DNA from: Asterella californica
Lineage: Eukaryota; Streptophyta; Marchantiopsida; Marchantiales; Aytoniaceae
Length of the DNA stretch: 64,000 bases
Assembly (NCBI GenBank): GCA_036924285.1
Contig: JAYKYS010000005.1
Span: forward strand, 21,922,001 to 21,986,000
Reading direction: 5' to 3'
The notes under the pieces were generated by a model that searched no databases, had not been told where the DNA came from, and saw only the letters and a list, made by a program, of their open reading frames with translations. The position numbers were made by a program, and so were the translations under genes. Below, one piece after another: positions 34,775 to 48,511 of this stretch; position 1 is the stretch's first letter, and the number at the start of each line of letters is the position of its first letter.

Positions 34775-37042
34775 TGTCATGTTACTTGGCGGCTACATAT
34801 TACACTTCTACTCCGACACTTGAGTTTAGTAATCTTAGAAGTTAGCTCAATATTGTTTATAGTCCTTTATGCATATGTTTGACATCTTTGCATACGATGT
34901 TAACACTATTATGTTATATATTTTGAGTCCTATAAGGTTGATAGTATGTTATTTATCTTGTTCAAGCATTCGTACTGTAAACCTTTTACGATCCCATCGA
35001 CCAACTATCCCTCGATCTCTCAACCACCACGATCGTCATCGATGAATCTGCAAATGTCGAGCTTGTCTCTCACTCAAGGGTCACCTTTGATGACTTTGAT
35101 GGAAGCACACCATGAATCTTGAAGGGAAAAATGCTAAGTTCACTCATTCACACACCCACAAACTTATCAACTAAAAATCTCCATAAACTCATCAACTAAA
35201 ATCCTCCATTCTAACGACGTCTCTCAAGTTCTCACATGCTAAAAATATCCCACACTCTCTATATTACTCAAGTTGTCGATACGACGATGTGAAAACAAGG
35301 ATGAGGAGGTCTTCTCTACTCCTCTATTTATACATTCTAGGTTTTTACTTTGGTACCCTCCGGTAACTCAGCCGTAATTATTTTTACCGAGTTTTACTAA
35401 GATATTACTTAAGGTAAAAGCATAAATCACATGGACTTTTTACCTTTTCACATGGGCTTATTCCTTTAAAGTCAACAACTTCTAGAAGGATTTTGGAATA
35501 TTCTCAAGGAATCTCGAATTTCCACCCCCCTCTACACTAAGATCCACTAAAAAGGAAACATGTGGAATCTCTTCTTGTTTTTAATCCCCACAAAGTCCAC
35601 AACTTTAATCCAACCACTAATATCAAGTCAAAAAGGAGATAAAGGATACTTTCCACCTCCTTTCTAACTTTTAGACAAGATGACAAGATAGTAGTGCTCA
35701 CTCTTTAGCAAATATCTGAATTCTGTCAAAAGTACAGCTAAGTTTAACCATAACTAACTTTTAGCTAGTCATGACTAACTTGATACCTCCTTAAAGTACT
35801 TTAGCAGCAAATAAACATTCTCAACACTTAGTTATAACTAAACACCTTACTAATAGACAAACTTCCTATGTGTAACATAGGTCTTTACAGTACGCTTGTG
35901 CACATGACTTCATACTTATCTATGATGTTCAAAGTACATAACTTAAGTTTACCATGTTGATAGAGTTTAAGCTCATGGGTTGTACTTACATGTCGCATAT
36001 GCATACTTTCTAGCTTGTTTACGTTATCTTTCGGAGTTACGTGTCATTTTACATATCTTCGCAGGTAGTTTAAGATTTACGCTAGCACTTTAGAGACTTG
36101 ACATGGTAACCTATGTGTGAAATTAAGTTACCACGTGGATTGGGACACAAAAGGACACGGGAGTGAAGCTATGAAATGTCATTGGTCCATTTTTGTCTTT
36201 TGTGAAACTCTAAACTTGGAAGTACGGGTCTTAAAGAGAGTTCGAGCTTTTGGTAAGGACATTGAGAAATATGAGAACACAAGGTGAGAGAGCTTGTCAT
36301 GCAAGTCACTATCAGTGAAAATTTTGATAGATTTAGAGCAATACAGAAGTAGTTATGCCAAATTGAAGTTCGGATTGGGCTTGAATTGCATCACAATTGT
36401 TGGTTTTGGTGTCATTTTGCAGCAGAATTGAGATAATCGCTTCAAACTTTCGTGGTTGCGTACACTGTCAGCAGGGCTACGCAGCTTTTTCATTATTCAA
36501 AGCTTCATGTAATTTGAGTAATGAAAAGCTCTCAATCTAGAGCAGCAACTTCAGAGCTCGAGATCTGAAGAACTGTGTACAACCAGCAAGTCAAATTTCA
36601 TAAGGATGTTCAGCGTGTTGTAGATTCCAAATCTTGTAAGAATCATCGAAAGTTATCGAACCAATCCTCTGTTCTAGGTCAAAATAGTTATATGAGTACC
36701 AGAAATTATCGTAAATTTTCTTACTCAGAATGTTTTTGTCCACATCTCAGTGCTCAGATTTGATCTCAGGCTGAAAGTTCGTATGTGTGTTCAGTAAGAC
36801 CTCATTTACATGTAAGAGAAGTTTTGAAGTCTATGCCATCATATGTTTCTTATTCTTGAGTGATAAAGTCCACCGTGTGACCTTATTACTACTAGTCTAT
36901 CATGATTTTCGCTTTTTTGAACATATTAGAGGACCCAACAGACCCGTGTGAGTGTTTATAGTGTCACGTTACAACCTAAAGCTTATCTCTTGAGTAAACA
37001 ATCATAGCAGAAGCCCAGTGCCTCCTATGTAGACGTATCACA
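34775..37042 (+). mobile_element. LTR-like repeat inserted into the LINE, copy A
   Basis: About 1.26 kb after removing a nested 1,000-bp insertion. It starts TGTCATGTTACTTGGCGG and ends GACGTATCACA, giving TG..CA termini. It aligns along its whole length with 61,846-63,119 (minus), and part of it with 40,222-40,587. No matching target duplication is visible at its ends. The lack of coding capacity suggests a solo LTR. The flanking sequence on both sides is LINE ORF2, showing that the repeat arrived after the LINE. Confidence 0.7.
34950..35949 (-). mobile_element. 1,000-bp insertion nested in the LTR-like repeat
   Basis: It interrupts similarity between copies A and B of the LTR-like repeat. 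The flanks are TAGTATGT (34,942-34,949) and TACCATGT (35,950-35,957), near-identical 8-bp words that could be a decayed target duplication. On the minus strand it has a strong TATA-like TATAAATAG (35,332-35,324) followed by a transcribed-looking leader. It may be another solo LTR, but its ends are not TG..CA at these boundaries. No coding sequence. Confidence 0.5.
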
Positions 37043-40000
37043 GTCTTGATGATCATATCACAACTGGAAAGTTTTGTCCTTCTCTGAAAATTCTCACCTC
37101 GACATCGTGGTTATGATTCTAAGCTTACATAGAGCAGTCATAACCTGTTTGGTAGCAACATGACCTTATGTATGAATAACAAATGTCAAATTGCGTAATG
37201 TGATGACAACAGAGGTCGGATGTTTTGAAAAGGACCACCTGTAGTGGTCTTTCATATGATCCCAAGTTTTGGATATTGTGTGAGTCGTGGCTGAATCAAC
37301 AGTATGTTATTTTTGTGATGTGAGGATCAGATCCTAGATCGTATATGCTCGTCTCACTACATTCTTATTATGTGATACTCGCGCATAACTAAAATATTCT
37401 GTGAATAGATAAATCCATCTTGTCAGTTTATCATCTAGAATTTCACTCATCCGACAATACACTAAGATCTTGCCTTGCATACGAATATTTTAGTTCAATG
37501 TCATCTTGTACTTCAGGCTTGCATATCTTATCTCAGGCAATTAGAGCTTTTTTTGTTTCACCTGCATCATTAGTTCTCCATAAGAACTACTGTCCAATTC
37601 TTTCTATCTGAGATGTAGAAGATCGTTAAGGCATGCAGCACGTGTTTCAGAAAAAATACCTTAGTTTCGAATGAGAGATACACATAGATCATAACTATCA
37701 TTCATTTTGTATTCGATCGATGCAATACATAAGCTTCTCATGTTATGTGATTCTTTGACCAAAAGAGGCTCTTAAATGTCGTGCGACTTCTCCTATTTTG
37801 AAAATAGTGCAGCTAGTCTCCAGTAGCTATTGCGGAGCACCTTCGATGTTCATGAGAAAGACACTCGATTTGATCAAGTTTAGGCGAGCTCCAGAGCTCT
37901 CTCATACAAAGCTATACGCTCTCACAAGACACGGAAAGATATCTCGTGAATTGTGATAAAAGCATCCATGTCATCTGTAAATAAAAAAATCACTTCTAAT
38001 AGATCCGCCGAAGATGAGTCTTTAGATGCGACCAATGTCATAGACGCATCGAGCTCATCCATAAGAGATTGAGTTGTGATAGCGAAGAGAGCAGGAGCCA
38101 AGGGACACCCCTGCTTGACTCCTCTTTCAATATTGAAGCAGAAGGTTATGTGTCCATTACGATGGACAGACGTTGTGACGCTAGTTACCATACCCTGCAC
38201 AAGGGTTATGAAGTCTTCGTCAAGACCACAAGCACTCATCGTGTTTCAAAGATAAACATGTTCCACCCTATCGTAAGCTTTTTTAAAATCGAGTTAATGA
38301 ACATGTCATTACATCATCTCTGCTTAATAGAATCTTGAGTTAGCCATACTATGAAAATGTTTTCTATTAGATAGTGCACTTTCACAAATCTAGTTTGGTA
38401 CTTACTGCATGCAAAGAGCAAGGAGTTTAACAATCATCTTATAATCCGTATTCAACATTGTGAGGGGTCGACAATCTTTGAGTTTTGCCTGGTTCACAGA
38501 TTTGAGATTTAACTTGATTATTTCTTTCGGTGACAATGTTAATCAGCACTCTGGTCTCCTAGTACTTACAGACCATGGAGTAGTACTGTGTTCTGATTGT
38601 GTTTCAAATCGCACTTAAGCACTCACTGATAATTCAGGTGCTTTGTTTCTAAGGAGGACCAGTGCGATCTCAGACACTTTTTGAAAGAGAACAAGGCAAT
38701 AAGCATCATCCGCTCAGCGTCCGTAAGATGATTCTATACCTTTTTCATCATATTTTTGTGCTTCTTTCTTATCATAGCATCCTCTTATTCTGCTTGGTAT
38801 AATTTTTGATAAAATTGAACAACTTCTAGTAAAATCTCTTCCTATTTGATAAGAACCTTTCCAACATCTATTTCCAACTTTAAGATTTAATCCGTAGCAC
38901 ATTTTTGCTTGTGCATGTTAAAAAAATATTTGATAAGAGCGTCGTCAAGTATGAGGTGTTTAACTCGAGATCAAATTTGAATTTGTGTGTCTTGTTCGAC
39001 TTTCATTTTCAACTTCTTAGTATCTTCAACTTCCTTGATAATGTTAGGAATCATTAATCTAGTAGGTGTATGATGTAAGTGTTTGATCTTCACTTTCATA
39101 GCACCTATCGCAATAATTTTCCTTCTAGCATCGTTTTGCTTTTTTGACATGTACTTCTTAATCCGCTTCCGGCCTTGGATATATGTTAATCTTGGATCTT
39201 TACAATCCTTTTTCATATCAACCCATATATGCTTAACAACATTTATTTTTTCCTGTTTTCTCATTTGGACAAAGGTGTAAATGAAACGAGTGGTTCTATG
39301 AGTGTTTAAGCTATCCGTCCAACTTTCAGAGATACTAATGTATACTTCAAGCTCAATCGATAAATGATCATAGAGTACAGTGCCAACATGGTGTTCAAAC
39401 TTGCATATGTTAGACAGCTAGTGATCACCAGAGAGATATATATTATGTCAATTCGTTATCATTGCACTTAATCTCCATAGAGTCTCCACCTTATATGCTC
39501 CAGACCAACCATCTCAGTAATATCCGCAACATCAACAAGATTTAATTTGCACTTTAATCCATGAACGTCTCTTCTTTTCCACCTTGAAGCACGTTCCTGG
39601 AACCAGAAACCTCAGTGACTTTCTCACCATATTCCAACCTCCAAACAATATTCAATCTTGTACTGCAAGTTTTGTAGTAAACTTCTTCCAAAATTCAATT
39701 TTGGATTGGTGCGAGTGAGGTCTGTAGATAATAGCCACATGAAATTCATGCCTCGCTTTTTGAAGATGGGTCCATGAGCAATTACCATCTAGGATTGAGT
39801 CGTCCATGAGTACTTTGAAGCAGTTATTGATTAGTAAGACGGTGTTATCACTGTTGTTTTTTTCTCCATCTAAAGCTCGATGACTTTTAGAAATAAATTT
39901 CGCTACTCCATCAAGCTTGAATTTATCTAGCTTATGTTCTTGAATATCAACTATATCTGATTTCTTGGTAAGTGTCTGAGCACATGCTTTGATCTTAGCT

Positions 40001-40221
40001 TTCTTGAGGACGAGATTTAGATCATCTACATTTCACGGTGCAACATTGACCTTTAAAAAATTCATGTGTGTAGGGTTGTCAAACATCATCTAATCAAGGT
40101 CTGGTCTCCGATTACAGATAAAGTTTGTGTTTGTATACCATCTTTATAGACATGTGTGATATCGACAATGAAAATATCTTCTTCTAGAACTTTTATTCCG
40201 GTCGGAATTGTAACACAATTG
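37043..40221 (-). mobile_element. LINE 5' portion: endonuclease and reverse transcriptase, degraded
   Basis: On the minus strand the order is APE-type endonuclease (about 40,020-39,650; SDIVDIQEHKLDKFKLDG and HVAIIYRPHSHQSKIEFW), linker (39,264-38,971; DPRLTYIQGRKRIKKYMSKKQ), then reverse transcriptase. RT motifs are DFKKAYDRVEH (about 38,290), GVKQGCPLAPALF (about 38,110) and the catalytic FTDD (about 37,980). Past the RT core, LWRTNDAGETKKALIA is readable near 37,570. Many stops and shifts interrupt it. It continues after the insertion at 34,774. Together this is one old L1/RTE-type element. Confidence 0.75.
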
Positions 40222-40587
40222 ATGATTTTGAGGGTTTTGATATCAATTGCAGCAGAATTGAGATATTTGCTTCCCTTCGTGGTTGCGTTCATTGTCAGTA
40301 GGGCTACGACTGTCTAAAAAGTTTCATGTCATTTGAGTTAGTAAATAATTCAAGACGATCGCTGAAGCAGAAGGGGTCTGAAAAGATCTCAATCTAGAAC
40401 AGCAACTTCAGAGCTCGAGATCAGGAGAATTGTATACAAGCAGGTCAAATTTCACAAGGATGTTCAGCGTGCTGTAGACTCCAAATCCTGTAAGAATCAT
40501 CGAAAGTTATTGAACTAGTTCTCTGTTTTAGATCAGAGTAGCTATATGGGTATCATAAATTATCGTAATTTCTTTACTCAAAACGTG
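40222..40587 (+). repeat. Fragment of the LTR-like repeat, copy C
   Basis: Similar to the interior of copy A at about 36,380-36,730 (GCAGCAGAATTGAGAT, CAGCAACTTCAGAGCTCGAG, AAGGATGTTCAGCGTG). It is truncated at both ends and sits at the 5' edge of the LINE. Confidence 0.7.
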
Positions 40588-43241
40588 ATAAGTGATAAAT
40601 TAAACTTATAACAAAAACTATTTTTAGAAGACAAGAGTTTCATCTTGTGGTCCTGGGAATTCATTATTCTTACAATGCTTATAGGTTTCTTTCGATAGTT
40701 TTAGCTTACACATAATATATAATATTTAACAATTATTTGTAAAATATACTTCATTCTGAGATTATTTTATGTTTATCTTTTAACACTTACAGAATCAGAA
40801 TTAACTAACTCATAAACATACATTAATCTAACATTGATTAATATGATCCATAAATTTAATAAGATCACAATGTCTATCCAGTCCCAATTGTGTCAGTAAT
40901 TTTTACTCTTCTTTTTACGCTTGTCTTTTTCCTTCCCTTTGGTATATATACACCTTGAATGCATGTTCATTCATTTCACTGAGTTGAACTTGCCTTGAAA
41001 AAATAGACTTTGTGTCATCTGTGTTGACTTGAGTGAGTAGTAAATATTTTGACTCTTATTCACCTTTTCAAGAATGAACACCCTTGCATATTATCATCTC
41101 TTCCATATAAAGAGAGAATATGTAAGAGGATTTAATGTACCACCTAACTTTTGTGACATGAAGGATTAGATGATAAATTTCTAATCAAAATTTTTATTTT
41201 TACTAGACGCTTATGTTTCTTGGAAATAGATTTTAAGTGCTCACTTACAGGTTTGTAAGTCAATAAAAAATTATAATCATTTTCAATATAACATATTGAA
41301 ATATATACATTATGTATTATCATCTTACCTCAATTCACTTCATATATTAGTGTTTGTTATTTTTTTCAGATGAAATATTTTTACCACGATATGAATCAAA
41401 TATCATCTTAGAGTATTCTAAGAACATATAATTTTAAGGATATCTCTCTAAATCTTCTGAGAACTAATCAAGTGTTCATTTGTCTATAAAAACGGTCAAT
41501 TTTGAAACAATTGTATTTTAATCATGTTGTGTGATTTCTCTCCAAAAAGAATAAACAATTCTTTTCTACAATGCAGATGAAGATGTCAGTTTCAAACTCC
41601 CGACGTAGAGTCTCTTAACAAACAGAGTTGTCATTGTGTTAACTTGACTATATGCAAAAATAAAATATAGTTTATGTAATATAACCATCACATCTTATCT
41701 TTACGTGATAAGGGATTCAGTCTTGTATAGGCTTTCAGAAATACATAAGTTATAATTGAATAATTCATACAGACACAATAATAATCTTACTTGTCTCAAT
41801 ATATTTATTTACAAAAATAAATAAGATGATATAAGGAGATGCTCAAAGAATAAAAACCTCACATTTTAGTCCGGAGAAATCGCTTATTCTCCTTTTTTTT
41901 CCATGCCAAAAGTTCATGTTGCACATTTTTCTTGATGGAAGGATTGAATTCAAAGCATTCTAGTTATAGGAAAAGATCTTGCCACCACGTTATTACTTAT
42001 ATCGTTATATTCCTTTGAACACAGAAATGTCTCTAAAACTACCGAAACATGAAGATGAATGCATCACATCGTCTTATCCCGTCTTTTATTTGTTAGAAAG
42101 CTTACTTCAATCTTGTAGAAAAGTGCCAAACATGATATCTCGTTTCAAAAGAAATTAAAAGGTCAGACTTTTTAAGGGACTGAGTCAATAGGTAATCATC
42201 CGATTCATTACTTTTCAAAGACCGTAAAGCACTGGGGGCGAACTTCACAACAGTAGTAAATATAGTAGAACGCAAAAGAGCCATCATATCCGGAGTCCGG
42301 ACACGAACTGAGATTTGTTTTATTTGAACATTAGACTGGACTGGGAGCGTAGTTGGTGGGATAGCGTAGTAGGTTAGTAGTCAGATGACGGAGTCGATGT
42401 TTGACCGGGGAACGCTGTCCGCCTTGAGTCGAAGTTCGAAGCAGTCAGATAACTTTTCCTCGTTTTACTTCAGTTTTATGATTTACTTTTAGGCTTCTTT
42501 AGCTCAAGGGTTTTGTCTGTAGCCATGCGCTGCTGCCCTTTCACATGCTGAGGCCCCTCCCCAGGAGATTCGACCCCACTCGCCCCCGGCTGCTTGTTGC
42601 TTCCTCTACACGAACTAACTTGCGGCAGCGATTCCCGAGAATATATTCTTCCGTTGTTGGACCGACATGTTCGGTCGTTGCTACGCATTTCCGTAGCTAT
42701 CCGTCGATTTTACCAACGACCAATGCTTTTACTTACGGGAAAAAGATGGAGATGTGTTCTCCTTTTCTGATTGACCTTCGTATGGATATTCAGTATTTAC
42801 TCCCATGCCCCACCTTTTCTCTGCTAATAATAAAATAGCTTAGAATTTTGTGAGAATTTATAAACGGGTGATATGTGAAAAGGATTAAACGAAAATGTGC
42901 AGCAAAAGAAAATGCTCCTCTCGCAAAGCTTTCTTTGCGTCCGTTTATAACTTAAAAGGTTCGTCAATATATGACTTAGAAATCCGGTGATAGTAACTAC
43001 GACAACGACGACAACTGAAAGCTCTCGCGTGTTTAGTAGAAGTCCATAAACAGAAACTGCGCAGTAACTGAATACATGTCAGAAGAGGTAACTGCGGACG
43101 TGTGGTACTACGGTACACAGGACAAGCCTTTGAATCAAATGCGTGGTCTTGTTAGTTGCTTGAGGGGATAGTTGTGTTGTTGTGTTGTTGTTGTGCACGT
43201 GAACGGGCAGGTCACAGCTTCTCTCTCAGCAACGGAGAGCC
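40588..43241. other. Intergenic stretch before the hydrolase gene
   Basis: 40,588-42,100 is AT-rich with nothing recognisable. A minus-strand frame at 42,688-42,476 (70 codons, ending in KKPKSKS) has unremarkable content and no recognised family. 42,850-43,241 should include the promoter and 5' UTR of the hydrolase; a GTTGTGTT microrepeat occurs near 43,165-43,195. No TATA box could be assigned. Confidence 0.4.
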
Positions 43242-45655
43242 ATGGGGACGGAGGCTCAAGTTCCAGAGAAGCTGAGGGTGTTGGCCTTTCATGGGTTCCG
43301 GACGTCTGGTGCTATTCTGAAGAAGCAGATCTCTAGATGGAGTCCTGCCATTCACGAACTGGTCGAATTTGTAAGCCTTGTCTATACCTACCATCGCATC
43401 TTCTTTAGAACGTAATTTCGTGCAGATATTACTGTCTGGATTCTGGCATCAGACTCCTCAAGACCTCGAAGTTAGCCTTTCTAGACCAAAAGGTGACTTG
43501 AGAGTTGCCCTTGTATGGCAAATGATTCTAGCTCTAGCATGATTTGGTCAGTAACCAAATCAGTCGTCAGTCACCCGCTTCAAGCAGTTTTCTTTGTGTC
43601 AATATAGAAGTGTGACTAGTATAGGTCCGATTCTGTTACAGATAGCTATAGATAGACCGTCGTGTTTCCAAATCTTAAAAAACTAAGATGCGGAGATATA
43701 AATTGATGTGTCAGAAGTATTCCACTTTGTGGGAGAGTGGTTTGATCCAGGAGGGGATGAGATATCGGATAAATTTCTTCGCAAGATGAGTTTCAATGAT
43801 GGCGCATACACAAAAACCAAGTTACACGAACTCATGTAGCCTCTTTATACTAGGCAACCTGCGCTGGCCTGCCCTGCAAATGCGTAGGATTTAACCGAAA
43901 GAATCCGCTCCAGTTATGCCCTTAGTCATCTGTTGAGCACTTCCTTAATACCGTACTGCACACAGCGTAACTCAGACAATTCATTCCTATGGCGGCTTTA
44001 TTGAAGCATGTCACTTTCTTGTGGGTCTGTCTCTGAGCAATCTGTACGATAAATGAGGCATAAACGGTTTTGTACGACAAGTGAAGTCTCAGACGGGCCA
44101 ACTTACATGGATTCTGGAAAGCTCTAAGACTTACCTGAATCGTTAGTTATCTTCCATCCACAGACCAGGAGGTAATTAACGATAGAGATGATTAGTACCG
44201 AAGCAGGGCTGCTCCTGTCTCCTGAGACGAAAACAACGTCCACGAAGTTTAACTTGCGAGCAACGAGGACTCTTACCTGTTTGCTCCGCTCGTGTTTCAA
44301 ATCAATGCCGCCCATAAGCTTAAGCAGAATGATTGTTTCGACTGATTCCTTTGGTGCGGTGATCCCAGACATATCTGGATGGCCCATTTCCGGCAGAAGG
44401 CGAATCAGATGTTAAGGACATCTTCGAGGGTCCATACTTTGAATGGATGCAGCACAATAAGGTGATCGCACTATCTGGTCGGTAATACACACTCTCAGGC
44501 GCTTCGAGATTTCGATCTTCAGATTAATTTTGTTGGTGCTGGAATTAATCCCACAGTTCCATCACTGATTTGTGATTTGCAGACATGGACGGAGTCCTTC
44601 AACTATGAAGAAAGTATCGCCTATGTTCTGGACTATATGCAAAAGAACGGACCTTTTGATGGGCTTTTAGGATTTTCTCAGGTTTGAAGTATCGCGATTG
44701 AACTTTTCGTCGTTGATGGATTTGAACACTGTTGAGGAGGGGCAGCTCCAGAGTAAGGAATGTATAGAAATGAATTGCAGCTGAAACGTACGTGATAAAG
44801 TGTTGCAGTGAGAATAGGTTAATAGAGAATTTCATCATGATTTGAGTTTGTGAGGCTTGCATTCCTGCAGGGCGCTGTCCAAGCTGGTTGTATTATCGCT
44901 TGTCAGGAAAAGGTACTCTCAAATCCAGAAGTTCAATGACTACTGAACTCGGTCGATGTAGCTATAGGACTTGCCGTTCTTATTCTCAATGAAGCTCGTA
45001 TATAGTTTTGGTTCAGTCGGTTATAGACAATATTATTCAGTTCTCATCTGCATCAGAGCTTTCGTGTTTGAGCAAATCTTCGAGAGACTAGAGTATGACG
45101 GTAAGTAATTCCGTCTTTCTTGGAACTCGAAGAAAAGGGTTGTTCAGGGCAAGTCAGCAGCAGACCTTCCTCCCGTTCATTTTTTCATCTCACTTAGTGG
45201 AGGATACTTGAGGGATCCAGGTATTGCCGATGTGTACATGGGCAATCCTATGGATGTTCCGACGTTGCATTTATTTGGTAAGTGATGATCAGAGTGGTAC
45301 TTTACTTCCCATCGAGTTCCCATCTAGTATCTCTGCTGCACGCAAAGCCAGGAGCTCATTGTTGGGTACCATCAAACGCTAGTCATCTGCTCGAGCTTCG
45401 TACTTTCTCGAGGTGGAGAAGATACACGTAGAGTATATTCTAGTTCTGCGTGCACGTGTGAAGTTGATACAGTCTGCACACATAAAGGGCTCGGACAACT
45501 TAGAAAAGTCAATCAGAAACTCATCCTCCTTGCACTGGTGTTCAACAGGTGTCAAGGACCATATGAAGGAGTGGTCAGCAGCGTTTCTCCAGTGTTGGAA
45601 AGACCCAGTCCTTATCAAGCACCCAAGCGGCCATACGGTGCCTAGACTAAGTTAA
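43242..45655 (+). CDS. Serine hydrolase of the FSH1/OVCA2 family
   Basis: A small alpha/beta-hydrolase (predicted cytosolic esterase). Six exons: 43242-43370, 44369-44461, 44583-44681, 44871-44912, 45148-45277, 45549-45655. All introns are GT..AG with matching phases, giving 199 residues. Motifs in order: LRVLAFHGFRTSGAILKKQ near the N-terminus (HG oxyanion region), TYLDGPFPAEG at 44, GPFDGLLGFSQG with nucleophile Ser106 (the exon 3/4 junction splits GFSQ-G), FFISLSGGY, then a likely catalytic Asp168 (VKDHM) and His193 in HPSGHTVPRL. These are the family hallmarks. Length is slightly below the usual 210-230. The start ATG lies in good context (AGCCATGG). No lesions seen, so it is probably functional. 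The substrate cannot be inferred from sequence; related hydrolases act on short esters. Confidence 0.88.
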
Positions 45656-48511
45656 TACACATTTGGTTTACCTTCTTCATCACTTCTGTTGTTGTTTCTT
45701 GCGACGATTGTCGAGGAGAGAAGACTACTGAGTTCCTTATCGTTACTCTAATGTCCACTCCGCTAGCCAAGTCCGTCAGCTTGCACTTACTGTAGAAGAT
45801 CGGGTCTAGCTGCAGAAAGTTAGGTGATTATGAGATTCAACTCGACGTCTGAATCGAGCAATAGATAGGTGTCTGCTTTGATTCGAAGTACAAAAGGTAG
45901 TCGAACCCAAGATTGTCAGTCCGTATAGGAACATGCATATTTCTCATCAAGCTTTGCACGACGTCAGTCTGACTGTCGTTCCTCTCTGATGCAGACGAAG
46001 AAGCTACGGCAACTGCGGTGACGTTTTTCAAGCGTTTTGTCAACCGGCAACCTTCTCCGCGGGTTGCGGAGAATGGGCAGTCAATAGCCACACAATCACC
46101 TGAAGGGACAAATCATCTGAGGAACCGGCATCAATATACGTGAAGCAAGTTGCAACCCAAAAGCAGCGGTCGGACGTAACTATAACCGGCTGTCTTTGTA
46201 CTCCACCGGTTAAAACGTCTTTTTGACCGTTGGGAAGAAAATTTTATAGATTTTTCAGTAGATTAACAAATAGAGGTAAATAATTGGGTAATTTTGTCAA
46301 CACAAAAACCGACACGCGAGTGAACACTATATTTCTACTATATCATTATCCATCTTCTTCCACATTGTATATTTTTGTGGATTTGCTTTCAGATAATTGA
46401 AAATTTTACTCGTTGTGCAGAAAATGATTTTGATTACTATGTTTTCATCCCAACTTGGAATCTGCAAAATAAAGAATCAACTTGAAATTATCAATTAGCT
46501 TTACAAGTTATGATTCATCTCGAAACAAATTACTGAGTATTGATAGAGAAATATTAGATAAATATTTTGAGCTTTTCTGAAACAAAAAAGAATATTGTCT
46601 TCATACTCAAAACACACTGGGGTTAAAATTCCAGTGTATTATATTCAAACTCGAGGTTTAAGAAAATAGTTAAACAAAATAGGTAAGATAATATATAGGA
46701 GGCTCGATGCATCGTACGAGTAAGCATACCCAGCGTGAGAACACAACTCACCGCAGAGGAAAAGAAGGTGGGATAATTTTCTGAGAGATGATACGCTGTT
46801 GCTACTGTAGCATATGCTTCCAGTTTTTATCCCATGCGCATCTCAAAAGAGCGACGGCCTCGGTTCTTGGCCACAATAGAGTCAGCAAGCGCAGGAAGTC
46901 TTTTTTTCTGGGCTCTCTAAGCGGCACGACTTGCGAACTAAACATGATGGGTCTATCGAGCACGGCCCCTTCGCAGGACTTGCAGGCTGAAGGGCTTCTT
47001 CTTGCGGCTTCATTCTGACAGATTCTTTCATTACGATTGAGGGCTCCATCAAGCAGGACTTTAGGTTTGGAGGCGAGCAAAATTGACAGCGGTTTTTCTG
47101 TGATGCCTGAATGATGCATTATTCTTGTCGTGCGTTCATGCTGTATTGACTGCGTGCAGGAGGAGCTTTTCCAGCATGTTGTGTCCTTGTGTTGGTGTGT
47201 CCGATGCTTGGAGGATCGACATTGCAGTTCTTGTATCGTGCGTGAAAATGAGAGTGTGAGATGTTTATTCACCGCTTGACGCATTTGCATCAGATGGATA
47301 AGATATGTGCTTCCAACGGGCGAGAAGTGAATCGCTGTGTGCACCCACATACTATCACAATGAGAGACATTGATACATTATTCTTCTCCAACCAACAGAA
47401 TCAGAGTCGATACTTCTCAACGAGCACACCCGACGATGAAGAACGGTGTTTGGATTTACCATCACCCTTCATAGATGTCCCTTGTGCTCTCTTTGAAACA
47501 TTTTGAACATTCCTAGACTACATCCCGCTTTGTAACGTCTTGCAACGGGAAATGAGAGCTGATATGGATGATATTGCTGAAACACTTTCGACCATGATGT
47601 TAACTATTTGGTTTTTTCTCCTCATCGTCTTGGAATTGTGTGCAGGAGAACAGCTGGAACAATGCGCAGAACAAGAAGACAGCCAGCATGAAGATGAACT
47701 AGGTCTCACTTTGTTGACGTGGATAGATCACCTAGTTTTGGTTTAAACTCATCTGCACGTCTATCTAGTTTTGCTTTAAACTCATGTACAAATAGAAGTG
47801 GAAGACATGCACTGTCTGCGTTAGTATATCCTCAACCTGCCGCGGTCTATACAAGTTCTGCTACATGCGCTACTTGTCTATATGATGCTGCTGATTTTCT
47901 GTAATTTTTGAATCAGCAACAACAGAAACTTTGTCTTTCTATTCTTGCTGAATATTTCTGATGATGGTAGTGTCTAAGCATCCCGGGCGATAAATTTAAG
48001 CAGTCATTTTATACATATGTGTGTGATAATGATACGGGTACAAAAGAAAATGCAAGATCCTTGACGTGGCTGCGCGATATTGCTCTGCAAGACCATACAA
48101 GTCTTCTAATACCATGACGAAAATATGTTTTCCACCTCCAAACTCAAACCCAGAGGAGCGAGTGAATAATATGCATGCCCCACATCTTGTACAGTCTACT
48201 CTGAGAGCTCGAGGAACACGTCTTGCACGTGGTTGGTCTGTGCCACGTTAGCTTAACCGGTAACATGGACGCTTTTGTTTAAGCTGTAGGTATGGTCTAT
48301 ATGCTATGATAATCGAGGCAGAATTTACCATGTCAAGAAAGAAAGTTTTCTTTTATATTTCAGAGACCCAAACTCTTGACCACTTGTTGAGGCTATTCGC
48401 AACTAACTAACGTCCGCATGTAACGCGCGCTCTAGTTCGCACTCATCTTCAGAGCTAGAAAGAACTAGTCAGAGTGTTTAGAGCACTAAGTTTTATCAAG
48501 CATCTAATCTT
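45656..48511. other. Intergenic stretch with unassigned frames
   Basis: The longest frames are 46,802-47,350 (minus, 182 codons) and an overlapping plus-strand frame at 46,788-47,018. Neither resembles a known family, and both strands are open over the same stretch, so I call no gene. 46,200-46,700 is AT-rich. The beginning includes the hydrolase 3' end. Confidence 0.4.

Noticed and set aside
46788..47350. Overlapping frames on both strands near 47 kb
   Set aside because: Open on both strands with no recognisable domain or splice pattern; not called as a gene.
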